Part shown: in pieces, positions 1-7,933 of the stretch
Position numbering within the stretch: the stretch's first letter is position 1
How the letters are laid out: each line of letters starts with the position of its first letter
Source of the DNA: UBA791 sp963602355
GTDB taxonomy: Bacteria; Cyanobacteriota; Vampirovibrionia; Gastranaerophilales; Gastranaerophilaceae
Direction of reading: 5' to 3'
Assembly (NCBI GenBank): GCA_963602355.1
Contig: CAVCIU010000006.1
Span: 1-55,380 of the forward strand
Length of the DNA stretch: 55,380 nucleotides
Made by a program: the position numbers and the translations under genes
Notes under the pieces: generated by a model
Told to the model about the DNA's origin: nothing
Databases searched by the model: none
Seen by the model: only the letters and a program-made list of their open reading frames with translations

Positions 1-3000
1 TTACCAGTAACGGCGGTAGTAGTACTTGTAGTACAGCAATAATGTGTACTTCCGCTATCGTAGTTATACCAGCCACCCATACCAGGGTTTGAGCCTTTAC
101 AGAATGAATCTGATTCTGTTGTGCCAGAGCCATTTGAAGTTTCCCAACATTTGTTGTTCATCCACAATGTTCTTGTAGCATTGCCGTCATATTTCTTACA
201 GCAACCCTCTGTTGAGTTATCAGAATTGTTCTTGAATGTAATTGTAGCAGATGAGCCACCTTTGCCTTTTACAGCAATAGTGCCTGTCTTAGCTGTTGTA
301 CAGCAGTTTGTGCCGTCCAAGTGGTATCCACCTGCACCGCTACTACCTGTACCTGTTGTACAGTATTCACTTTGTGATGCCCAACATCTATTATTAATCC
401 AATTAAATCTTGTATGTCCATTTGTTGAGCCAGAGCTTGTACAACAAGCTTCAGAAGAACTTGTGTTTTGGTCTTTTTGGTTCATTGTAGAATATGAAGA
501 ACCATTATAGTATCTTCTGTTTGTTGTTGTATTATCTGTACAACATACATCTCCGCTTTCAATATATGCCCAACCGCCTAAACCTTTTCCGGCTAAAGCA
601 GATGTACAATATTCACTCTTTCCGCTCCAACAATATCCTGCTGTATGACTCGCAGTTGTTGATGACCAGAATTTTCTATCGTGTCCATAACTTGAACTTG
701 AGTTTGTACAACATTGCATTGTTGAATTGCTTGATTGGTTCTTAACAGTTACTGTTGATGCTGTTGTTGAACCATCATATTTTGTTTGGTTAGATGTAGT
801 CTTGATTGTACAACAAGCGCTGTTTGAGCTATCCCAAGCCCAACCAGCCATACCATTGGTACCGTTTGTACACAATTCTTGAACTGTTTGCCAACAATAT
901 CCGCCTTTATTATCGTAGTTGTTGTCAATCCAAATACGTCTATTATGTCCACCAGAAGTATCAGAGCTTACGCAACAAGCTTTATTTGAATTACCTTTTT
1001 GGTTCTTTGTAGCTACTGTCGCTGAGCTTCCGCCATTTCTATATACAGTCTGAGATGTTGTTGTGCCTTCTTCGCCATACTTAATTGTACAACAACTTGA
1101 GCTGCCTGAATCCCATAGCCAGCCGCCCATGCCGTATGTCTTATTTGTACACAATTCAGCATCTGATATCCAACAATATCCGCTTGAAGATACTTTTGTG
1201 CTATCTGTCCAATTAAATCTTGTATGACCGCCTAATGTACTTGAGTTTGTACAACAAGCCTTACTAGATGCACCTTTTTGGTTCTTTGTAGAAACCGTTG
1301 CTGATGTCGCACCTTTTCTATATACAGTTTGTTTTGTTGTTGAGCCTTCTTCGCCATACTTAGCTGTACAACAAATTGAGCTTGCTGAATCCCAGTACCA
1401 ACCGCCCATACCATTGACTTGGTTAGTACATAATTCAGAGTCGTTCATCCAACAATAGCCCTTACTGTTTGTAACATTTGTGCTATCTGTCCAGTTAAAT
1501 CTATCGTGTCCGCCTTTTGTATTTGTATTCGTACAACAATTCTTATTAGAGTTGCTTGATTGGTTCTTAACCGCAACAGAGCCTGCAACATTGCCCTTTG
1601 TCTTAACAGCTTGAGCTGATGTTGTCTTGATTGTACAACAACTGTTGCTTGCGCTATCCCATAGCCAACCGCCCATACCGTAATCTTTACCGTATGTGCT
1701 AGAAGCATCTGTTTGTGTTTGACATAACTCAGCATTATCTTTCCAACAATATCCGCCTGAGCTTGCATAGTTATTCGAAGTCCAAATAAATCTTGTGTGT
1801 CCACCCTTTGTTCCAGAGTTTGTACAACAAAATTCGTTTGAATCGTTTTGTTGGTTATATGCTTTTACTGATGCGCTTGAGCCACCATTTCTATAGATAG
1901 TTTGTGTTCCATTCGCAGATTTAATATTTGTATCATACTTGCTTGTACAACATCTGCTATTTGAGCTATCCCAAGCCCAACCGCCCATACCGTAATCTTT
2001 ACCGTATGTGCCAGCTGCATCTGTCTGTGTTTGACACAACTCAGCATCATTCAACCAACAATATCCGCCGTTTCCAGCATAGTTCTTGTCAGTCCAATTA
2101 AATCTTGTGTGTCCGCCCTTTGTATTACTATTCGTACAACAAGCTTTATTTGATGCGTTTTGTTCATTAAATACCTTAACTGTAGCAGCTGTCGCACCTT
2201 TTCTATATACCTGTTGTGTCTTTGGTGCTGTAGTAATATTTACGTCATATTTGTTTGTACAACATGTTGAAGTTGCACTATCCCAGTACCAACCACCCAT
2301 ACCGTGGTCATTACCAGAGTTTGCAGTTTGTGATTGACACAACTCAGCATCGTCAAACCAACAATATCCGCCTTTGTTTGAATATGTGTTGTCTGTCCAA
2401 TTGAATCTGTCGTGATCACCTTTTGTATTACTATTTGTACAACAGTTTTTATTTGAATTGCTTGATTGGTTCTTAACCGCTACTGATGAAGCTGAACCAC
2501 CCTTAACATTGATAGCTTGCGCAGATGTAGTTCTAATTGTACAGCAACTGTTGCTTGCTGAATCCCAGTACCAACCGCCCATACCGGCATCGTGGTTATA
2601 TGATTTATCATCAGTTTGAGCTTGACACAATTCATTATTATCCAACCAGCAATAGCCTCTTGTGTCAGCATAAGCTTTCGCAGTCCAGATAAATCTTGTG
2701 TGTCCACCTTTTGTATTACTATTCGTACAACAAGCTAAATTAGAATCGTTTTGTTGGTTATATGCCTTAACTTGTGCGCCTGTAGCACCTTTTCTATAAA
2801 CTTGTTGTGTCTTTGTATTCGTATTCTTATCAACGTCATACTTGCTTGTACAACATCTGCTTGTTGCACTATCCCAGTACCAACCGCCCATGCCGTTGTC
2901 GTTACCAGAATTTGCAGTCTGTGCTTGACATAATTCTTCATCGTCAAACCAACAGTAACCACCCTTGTCTTGGTAGTTCTTATCTGTCCAGTTAAATCTG

Positions 3001-4330
3001 TCGTGTCCGCCTTTGCCATTAGTATTTGTACAACAAGATTTTGTTGATCTATTAGATTGGTTCTTAATAGACACCGGCGCTGTTGATTCTAATGTAGGTG
3101 GATTTGCCTTGATATTACCTTTTGTCCAATATGTGATTGAACTTGTTTCTGTATTAATAGAACAACAATCTGTTCCGTCCCAATACCAACCACCTAAGCC
3201 GTGATCGTCAGAACTGTCAGTTTGTTGTTGACATAAATTGTTAACTGTATCCCAACAATATCCAGAATTGCCCTTGAAATTAGATGTATACCAAATAAAT
3301 CTACTATGACCATTCAATGTAGATTGGTTTATACAACATAACTTAGACTCATTATCTGTCAATTGTCTATCAAATTGACCTTGATGTTTAATCTCACCAT
3401 TGCCACTATCGTTTGAACGTGTAGATTTCGCAGTGTCTGTACAACAAACACCGTTCTTTGCATCGCCAATCCAGTTCCAACCGCCTAAGCCATTTGAACC
3501 GCTAGCTGTAATACAATATTGTGATGCAGATGTCCAACATTGTGATGGGTTTGATGTCCAATATTTGCTTTCATGTCCGTTATCTGCGCTTTCACAACAT
3601 GCTTTTGTTGTTTCAACTGCCCCTGAACAACAACTATTGCTTGCTGTCGCCCACCAATGGTTCTTATCTAAGCCGTTACAACAAGCTCTTGAACCTGTTG
3701 ATGTACAACAACCTGCAAATTCATCATAAGTAGTGGCTTCTGGTACCCACCAGCCACCTTTACCAGCATTCGCTGTTGGCGCCAAGCAGACATCTTTTTC
3801 GTTCGCATAACAGTAATTCTTACCGTTTACACTTCTCCAGATACCTTTACAACAAACTTTGTCGTCTGTATCATTTATACAACATTTATCGGCGCTTGCA
3901 ACATACCAACCGCCTTTACCACCTTTATCTTTGGCTGCGTTACATTTGTCCTTTTCACTTGCAAAACAGAACTTAGGATTGTTCACATCGTCAACAATCT
4001 TTGTTGTACAACAAGAACTTGTACTTGGAATCCAAATACCGTCTAAACCGCCTTCAGATTTAGGTTTTGTACATTGTGTGCTTGGATCTTTCCAACATTT
4101 TCCGCCAGACCAGAATCCCGCAGCATGTCCGTTTTCTGCACTCTTACAACAAGCTTCTGTGTTTTCTGATGTACAACATGCAGCTGAACCGTCCCACCAA
4201 GTTTTCTTTGATGAGTCCTTAACACTATATGAATTACAACATGTAGCATTTGTATTCGCTGCAGGTGTTGATGCTGTACAACATACGTTATTCTTCCATA
4301 ACCAGCCGCCTAAACCGCCGTCTTTTATGG
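1..4330 (-). repeat. Tandem coding repeat, about 13 good and 4 degenerate units of 246-312 bp
   Basis: The codon for the second residue of the GxGGW motif recurs at 3486, 3195, 2889, 2580, 2298, 1986, 1674, 1407, 1128, 849, 579, 333 and 78, always in the same frame, giving spacings of 246-312 bp. A unit contains CCT, GGH(T/D)RF(N/I)W, GYCW, a Cys in ELC, GMGGWYWD and a closing CC pair, about six Cys and three to four Trp. Units between about 3500 and 4330 keep the order of motifs but are much more divergent. The central units (roughly 600-3000) are the most alike, consistent with recent internal duplication. The array is still running at the left edge. Confidence 0.88.
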
Positions 4331-5492
4331 CTCTCTTACAATATGTTTCTTGCGTGATACACTCAAAATCTGGTGTTTGTCCAGGTTTTGCAACATATAT
4401 CATTTGCTTTGTTTGACACATATGTTCAGGTGAATCCCAGCAAATGCCTTTGCTTGCTTCCCAGTATCCACCATTCTTTGTACAATTGTCGTCTGGCTCC
4501 AAGCAAACTTTCTTAACCGGATCCCATCTGAATTCTGGGTTAAGTTTAATCTTTTCGTAACATTCTTTTTGCGCTTCTGGTATACATTGAACTTTTCCGT
4601 CAACGTAGTATGAAACAGTTCCTGTAGGACAAGTTTCTTTTGCGCAACCTTCTTGCTTTTGCAATGTTTCGCAAGCTTTTTGGTCTGCAACGCAAACAAC
4701 TTCACCAGCACAGTTGTAACATTTTTGTGGTGAATCTTTTGGACAAACTTTTACGTTCATGTCTTCTGAACATGGCGCACCTGATGTTAATACAACACTT
4801 GCACTATTCAATGGGTCGTTACAACCTGCATTGAATGCTCTAATTCCGTCGTGGAAAATACCAAGACGGAATGTGTCTAAGCCCGCTTTGTTTGGACCTT
4901 TGTTACCATTGATATCAACAATAATCTCACCGCAAACACCCCTATCTCTCGATGTTGCGCCTGTTCCTCTACATAACGGGTCAGTAACTTTTATCGCAAT
5001 CGCTGCGCCGTCAGCTGTTCTCATCTTATAGTAACTAGCATCTTTATTGTAATCTATGCTAGCACCATTTGATGCGTTTGATGTAACTGTTGGGAAACAA
5101 TCACCGTTTGTTGTTGCACCACAATCCTTTGTAGTTGATGCGTATGTCTTCCATACCTTAGCAAACATACTGTTTTGTTGCTCAGATGTGCTTTGTGTGC
5201 TCATCTTTGTCAACGTACCCTTTGCATCACGGTATACCCAACGGTCTAAATCATCATTTTCGGTTAATGCAATCTTGTAAGAACGATTCAACTTGATTAC
5301 TTGGCTTTGTAATGTGGCTACTAAATCTCTGTTTTGGAATTCTCCGTTTTTTGAAAAATAAACAACACCAGTAACTGCTGAAGCAATTACTCCAAGCACA
5401 ACCAACGCAATTAAAACTTCCGCTACAGTAAAGGCAGATTTCTTCTTTGAACTGTATTCTCTGATTTTGTCTCTAATTGCGCTTATTATCAT
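1..5492 (-). CDS. Giant prepilin-headed Cys/Trp-rich repeat protein (3' end outside window)
   Basis: One minus-strand frame stays open from the ATG at 5490-5492 to the left edge, at least 1830 codons. An AAAGGA lies about 10 bases upstream of the ATG. Residues 1-20 are a short basic leader ending KKKSA, followed by FTVAEVLIALVVLG: a prepilin-type cleavage site with Ala at -1, Phe at +1 and Glu at +5, then a hydrophobic helix. Residues about 50-220 form a pilin-like domain with the motif DINGNKGPNKAG near 193-204. From about residue 240 the protein becomes Cys-rich, and from about 390 it consists of tandem units with the skeleton CC, GH, W, CW, C, GxGGW, CC. Known: the leader directs membrane insertion and prepilin-peptidase processing. 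Inferred: a very long surface or pilus-associated adhesin-like protein stabilised by disulfides or metal. The function is unknown and I do not recognise the repeat as a named family. The blaI-like gene lies 18 bases upstream and may be co-transcribed. Confidence 0.85.
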   Translation of the reverse strand, partial: MIISAIRDKIREYSSKKKSAFTVAEVLIALVVLGVIASAVTGVVYFSKNGEFQNRDLVATLQSQVIKLNRSYKIALTENDDLDRWVYRDAKGTLTKMSTQSTSEQQNSMFAKVWKTYASTTKDCGATTNGDCFPTVTSNASNGASIDYNKDASYYKMRTADGAAIAIKVTDPLCRGTGATSRDRGVCGEIIVDINGNKGPNKAGLDTFRLGIFHDGIRAFNAGCNDPLNSASVVLTSGAPCSEDMNVKVCPKDSPQKCYNCAGEVVCVADQKACETLQKQEGCAKETCPTGTVSYYVDGKVQCIPEAQKECYEKIKLNPEFRWDPVKKVCLEPDDNCTKNGGYWEASKGICWDSPEHMCQTKQMIYVAKPGQTPDFECITQETYCKRAIKDGGLGGWLWKNNVCCTASTPAANTNATCCNSYSVKDSSKKTWWDGSAACCTSENTEACCKSAENGHAAGFWSGGKCWKDPSTQCTKPKSEGGLDGIWIPSTSSCCTTKIVDDVNNPKFCFASEKDKCNAAKDKGGKGGWYVASADKCCINDTDDKVCCKGIWRSVNGKNYCYANEKDVCLAPTANAGKGGWWVPEATTYDEFAGCCTSTGSRACCNGLDKNHWWATASNSCCSGAVETTKACCESADNGHESKYWTSNPSQCWTSASQYCITASGSNGLGGWNWIGDAKNGVCCTDTAKSTRSNDSGNGEIKHQGQFDRQLTDNESKLCCINQSTLNGHSRFIWYTSNFKGNSGYCWDTVNNLCQQQTDSSDDHGLGGWYWDGTDCCSINTETSSITYWTKGNIKANPPTLESTAPVSIKNQSNRSTKSCCTNTNGKGGHDRFNWTDKNYQDKGGYCWFDDEELCQAQTANSGNDNGMGGWYWDSATSRCCTSKYDVDKNTNTKTQQVYRKGATGAQVKAYNQQNDSNLACCTNSNTKGGHTRFIWTAKAYADTRGYCWLDNNELCQAQTDDKSYNHDAGMGGWYWDSASNSCCTIRTTSAQAINVKGGSASSVAVKNQSSNSNKNCCTNSNTKGDHDRFNWTDNTYSNKGGYCWFDDAELCQSQTANSGNDHGMGGWYWDSATSTCCTNKYDVNITTAPKTQQVYRKGATAATVKVFNEQNASNKACCTNSNTKGGHTRFNWTDKNYAGNGGYCWLNDAELCQTQTDAAGTYGKDYGMGGWAWDSSNSRCCTSKYDTNIKSANGTQTIYRNGGSSASVKAYNQQNDSNEFCCTNSGTKGGHTRFIWTSNNYASSGGYCWKDNAELCQTQTDASSTYGKDYGMGGWLWDSASNSCCTIKTTSAQAVKTKGNVAGSVAVKNQSSNSNKNCCTNTNTKGGHDRFNWTDSTNVTNSKGYCWMNDSELCTNQVNGMGGWYWDSASSICCTAKYGEEGSTTKQTVYRKGATSATVSTKNQKGASSKACCTNSSTLGGHTRFNWTDSTKVSSSGYCWISDAELCTNKTYGMGGWLWDSGSSSCCTIKYGEEGTTTSQTVYRNGGSSATVATKNQKGNSNKACCVSSDTSGGHNRRIWIDNNYDNKGGYCWQTVQELCTNGTNGMAGWAWDSSNSACCTIKTTSNQTKYDGSTTASTVTVKNQSSNSTMQCCTNSSSSYGHDRKFWSSTTASHTAGYCWSGKSEYCTSALAGKGLGGWAYIESGDVCCTDNTTTNRRYYNGSSYSTMNQKDQNTSSSEACCTSSGSTNGHTRFNWINNRCWASQSEYCTTGTGSSGAGGYHLDGTNCCTTAKTGTIAVKGKGGSSATITFKNNSDNSTEGCCKKYDGNATRTLWMNNKCWETSNGSGTTESDSFCKGSNPGMGGWYNYDSGSTHYCCTTSTTTAVTG

Positions 5493-5510
5493 AGATGATT
5501 TATCCTTTGT

Positions 5511-5855
5511 CTATTCTTTTACCAACGTTGCAACTTGCTGTTCTATAAAATGGATTAAGTCTATACTACTTCCGTCAAAAAATTGCTGTATTATGTCATT
5601 TATAGCAACTTTTGCCATTTCCTCTTTGTCCATTACCGACTTGTAGTAAAACTTCTTTCCGACTCGGTATCGGACTAAAAATTCCTTCGTACTTAATCTG
5701 TCCATTACCGTTTTTACTGTTGTGTAAGCACGTTCAATTTTCTTTTGGCTTAAATAATCGACTACGTCTTTCACTGCTATATTTCGGTCTTCGTCTTCTT
5801 TTTGTATCTGCCAGATTATATTTAAAATTTCTATTTCTAGAGTTCCTAAACTCAT
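5511..5855 (-). CDS. BlaI/MecI/CopY-family winged-helix repressor
   Basis: This 114-residue protein opens MSLGTLEIEILNIIWQI and contains RAYTTVKTVMDRLSTKEFL, the winged-helix recognition region of the penicillinase-repressor family, followed by a C-terminal dimerisation part. Family members bind operator DNA as dimers and are often inactivated by a membrane sensor protease (BlaR1/MecR1). No BlaR1-like gene or beta-lactamase is visible in the window. The gene ends 18 bases before the giant pilin-headed gene on the same strand, so it probably regulates that gene or is co-transcribed with it; this is inference from position. Length is close to the family norm (about 120-130 aa). I see no clear TACA-x2-TGTA operator in the 53 bases upstream. 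Confidence 0.82.
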   Translation of the reverse strand: MSLGTLEIEILNIIWQIQKEDEDRNIAVKDVVDYLSQKKIERAYTTVKTVMDRLSTKEFLVRYRVGKKFYYKSVMDKEEMAKVAINDIIQQFFDGSSIDLIHFIEQQVATLVKE

Positions 5856-5908
5856 TTATTCCTCAGCTTTCGGTATTTTAGCAATAAATATATATATTCG
5901 CTCAATTA

Positions 5909-6154
5909 CTATCTAGTTCTTGAACGAAGGTTTACTAAACCCGAATTGTTTTGCTGCGAATCACCCAAATATATAACATTGGGAGCATAGTTTTGGTGAA
6001 GTTGAACACTTCTACGTTCATTTAATGATTTATAATTTATGAATCCTTGTGATATTTTCTGTGAACTTTTAGTATTTGTACTCGTCGCAATATTGAATAG
6101 TAAAATACCTAAAAATGCAGATACACCAAGCATTCTAAGTATATTAGAAATCAT
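5909..6154 (-). CDS. Small signal-peptide or single-membrane-helix protein, unknown function
   Basis: The 81-residue frame begins MISNILRMLGVSAFLGILLFN, a short basic start followed by a hydrophobic helix of about 15 residues, then a polar tail rich in Ser, Asn, Gln and Arg ending LRSRTR. A GGTGA lies a few bases before the ATG. It lies upstream of the blaI-like gene on the same strand with a 53-base gap, so it could share a transcript with the repressor and the giant pilin-headed gene. I do not recognise the family. The main support is strand, spacing and the signal-like N-terminus, so it could still be a chance frame. Confidence 0.45.
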   Translation of the reverse strand: MISNILRMLGVSAFLGILLFNIATSTNTKSSQKISQGFINYKSLNERRSVQLHQNYAPNVIYLGDSQQNNSGLVNLRSRTR

Positions 6155-6267
6155 TTATCACCGTATTCGATTATAGTAAGCCATGTATATTATACCACTA
6201 TTCGCTACTTTTGCCTACCCCAAATCCACATGATTTTAATATAAATTTAAATTTCTTTTATAAACGG

Positions 6268-6296
6268 TTTAATTTTGTAATGTAATATGTTATACT
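6268..6296 (+). promoter_or_regulatory. Putative sigma70 promoter of the pilin-like gene
   Basis: A TTTAAT hexamer at 6268-6273 is followed after 17 bases by TATACT at 6291-6296, preceded by TGT (extended -10). Transcription would begin near 6303. This lies downstream of an in-frame ATG at 6287 but just upstream of the AAAGGAGA at about 6307-6314 that serves the ATG at 6320. It therefore supports 6320 as the real start. Confidence 0.5.
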
Positions 6297-6319
6297 TAAC
6301 AACATCAAAAGGAGATTTT

Positions 6320-6997
6320 ATGATTTTACACTTTTCCACTGACAAACAAAAATATACAATTATTACTGTCTCTGCAATCTTGATTATTGCCGTAGTAACT
6401 TTTGCAGTAAATAAAATTATAGAAATATATACTGTTCATCAAGTTTTCGCAGCATACAATATGCTAACAGAAGCCTATCAAACGTCTCTAAAAAGCGAAA
6501 AATATGAATGGACTAAAGAAAAAATGAATGTAAATGTTCTTGCTAACAAATACATCAAATATCTTCCTGTCAAAAAAGATTGCGCAAAAAGCGACAACAC
6601 TTGTTTTGCACCTTATGTAAGATACAAAAACAAAGTGGGCCCTATCAAATTATCTAGAATGGAAGCCTTCCGTAAAGCAGAATTAAAAAACGGAATGACC
6701 GTAGCAGTTGGTATTCAACACCCAGCTTGCGACGGACCTAGAGGCAGATGTGGTTCTGTTTTCGTTGACATCAACGGCAAAAAAGGACCTAACAAATTAG
6801 GGACAGATGTTTTTGATTTCGGCATTTACAAAAACGAAATTAAACCATATAAAATTGAAATTGTCCACATAGAAAGATGCGTTGAAGGCAACGGTCAAGG
6901 TTGTTCTAGCTACATCTTAAAATATGGTAGAACTAACTACAATGCCTACGATAGAATTGTTACAAGAGAAGTTAACAGACAAGCTCTTGGAAAATAA
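6320..6997 (+). CDS. Stand-alone pilin-like (NGKKGPN motif) membrane-anchored protein
   Basis: I chose the start at 6320 because AAAGGAGA lies 6-8 bases upstream; the frame could extend to 6287. The 225-residue protein has an N-terminal membrane helix (about residues 14-36, YTIITVSAILIIAVVTFAV) and then an extracytoplasmic domain. Residues around 120-175 contain NGMTVAVG, a Cys pair and DINGKKGPNKLGTDVFDFGIY. The same motifs, in the same order, occur in the pilin domain of the giant gene (IAIKV, Cys, DINGNKGPNKAG, DTFRLGIF), so the two are homologous. Unlike the giant protein it has no G/A-F-T-x-x-E prepilin cleavage motif, so its N-terminal helix is probably retained as an anchor. It may be a partner, a minor pilin-like subunit or a decayed paralog. 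It is divergent from the small gene at 5909-6154. Confidence 0.72.
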   Translation: MILHFSTDKQKYTIITVSAILIIAVVTFAVNKIIEIYTVHQVFAAYNMLTEAYQTSLKSEKYEWTKEKMNVNVLANKYIKYLPVKKDCAKSDNTCFAPYVRYKNKVGPIKLSRMEAFRKAELKNGMTVAVGIQHPACDGPRGRCGSVFVDINGKKGPNKLGTDVFDFGIYKNEIKPYKIEIVHIERCVEGNGQGCSSYILKYGRTNYNAYDRIVTREVNRQALGK

Positions 6998-7002
6998 AAA
7001 AA

Positions 7003-7027
7003 TAGTAGAAGGATTAACCTTCTACTA
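7003..7027 (-). terminator. Hairpin terminator at the end of the ExbD/TonB operon
   Basis: A perfect 10-bp stem (tagtagaagg / ccttctacta) with a 5-base loop is followed, in the minus direction, by a run of seven T. It overlaps the last codons of the exbD gene, whose TAA lies at 7014-7016. It also sits six bases after the stop of the convergent pilin-like gene, so it may work in both directions, though the T-run is only on the minus side. Confidence 0.7.
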
Positions 7028-7397
7028 CTGAAACATTTTTAACTCCTGCATTTCGAGCTTTGTCCATCAATTTAACAACTGCTCCATGTACTGAGTCTGG
7101 TTCTGATTGTATTACAAGTCCATCTGGATTTTCTGTAATCATTGTTTTGATTGTATTTTCTAAGTCTGTTTCAGAAACTTCTTCGTCATTAATAACATAT
7201 TTATTATCATTAGTAACAAGTACCGTTATCAGCTTAGAATCCTTTAAATCCTCTTGTTTTACAATATCTGGAACCGTCAAGTTTAAACCTTGTTGATCTA
7301 ACAATGGTGCAATAACCATCATTATGATTAACAATACTAAGAAAATATCCGTTAACGGAGTAATATTAATTTCATTAAAAGAATCTCTCATTGCCAT
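7014..7397 (-). CDS. exbD: ExbD/TolR-family biopolymer transport protein (second copy)
   Basis: The start at 7397 is set by an AGGAGG at 7405-7410, seven bases upstream; a longer frame from 7421 lacks such a site. The 127-residue protein starts MAMRDSFNEINITPLTDIFLVLL, with the membrane helix at about residues 13-35 carrying the conserved Asp (TPLTDIFLVLL) that takes part in proton flow in ExbD/TolR. The periplasmic domain follows. Together with ExbB and the TonB-like protein it would form the inner-membrane motor that energises outer-membrane transport or envelope stability. It lies just downstream of a second exbD, and the Shine-Dalgarno overlaps that gene's stop codon, suggesting translational coupling. 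The paralog is longer (170 aa). Confidence 0.9.
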   Translation of the reverse strand: MAMRDSFNEINITPLTDIFLVLLIIMMVIAPLLDQQGLNLTVPDIVKQEDLKDSKLITVLVTNDNKYVINDEEVSETDLENTIKTMITENPDGLVIQSEPDSVHGAVVKLMDKARNAGVKNVSVVEG

Positions 7398-7408
7398 ATT
7401 AATACCTC

Positions 7409-7921
7409 CTATTCTGCCCACTCTTCTACATTATCATTAGAAGTTGGCATTGTCGAAACAGCATTTTCTTCTTGAGCTTCATCAATAGTTTCTACAAGTT
7501 CTTTTTGTTCCTTTTTACTCAAAGGTTCACCGGCAACTATTAATTTTTCAAAATCAGCTGCTTTCGCTGCGTTCATAACCTTCATTATTTCAGAACTCTT
7601 TGTTTCAGCATCAGCCTTAACAACTACTTCTGGTTTTTCTAATTTTGGTTTTAATGCAATCAAACCGTCTGTTAATCCACTTTCAGAAATTGGTGTTCCG
7701 TTTAAAAACATTTCGCCCGCTTTAGTTATAGAAACTGTGGCATTTTTTTGTTCAATTGTAATACCACTATTAATCTCTGGAACGTTAATAGAGTTATCCA
7801 TTGATTGAAACGTAGGAGCAACAACCATCATTATGATTAACAGTACCAAAAAGATGTCTGTTAATGGAGTTATGTTTATTTCTGTAAAAAGTTTTCCTTT
7901 TTTACTTTTAGATACTGCCAT
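7409..7921 (-). CDS. exbD: ExbD/TolR-family biopolymer transport protein (first copy)
   Basis: This 170-residue protein has the same N-terminal arrangement as its neighbour: a basic start, then FTEINITPLTDIFLVLLIIMMV with the membrane Asp, then a periplasmic domain. It has an extra acidic, Glu- and Asn-rich tail of about 35 residues (roughly 135-170) that the second copy lacks. AAGGAAG precedes the ATG. It follows exbB after 12 bases in an operon tonB-like, exbB, exbD, exbD. Paired ExbD paralogs are known in other bacteria and often form hetero-oligomers; whether these do is inference. Confidence 0.9.
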   Translation of the reverse strand: MAVSKSKKGKLFTEINITPLTDIFLVLLIIMMVVAPTFQSMDNSINVPEINSGITIEQKNATVSITKAGEMFLNGTPISESGLTDGLIALKPKLEKPEVVVKADAETKSSEIMKVMNAAKAADFEKLIVAGEPLSKKEQKELVETIDEAQEENAVSTMPTSNDNVEEWAE

Positions 7922-7933
7922 TTTTTTACTTCC

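Noticed and set aside
1..3500. Possible CRISPR-like array because of regularly spaced repeated words such as tgtacaacaa
   Set aside because: The period is about 246-312 bp, variation follows codon positions, and the repeats lie inside one open frame. They encode the CC-T motif.
121..5280. Many medium-length frames on both strands within the repeat region (for example 121-510, 2086-2337, 3859-4416 plus; 1445-1804, 2735-3019 minus)
   Set aside because: They are other-frame readings of the Cys/Trp-rich repeats, low in complexity, with no ribosome sites. The single minus frame from 5492 explains the whole region.
5511..5855. BlaI-like gene as evidence of beta-lactam resistance
   Set aside because: No beta-lactamase or BlaR1 is present; the family also controls other genes. 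It cannot be read as a resistance determinant.
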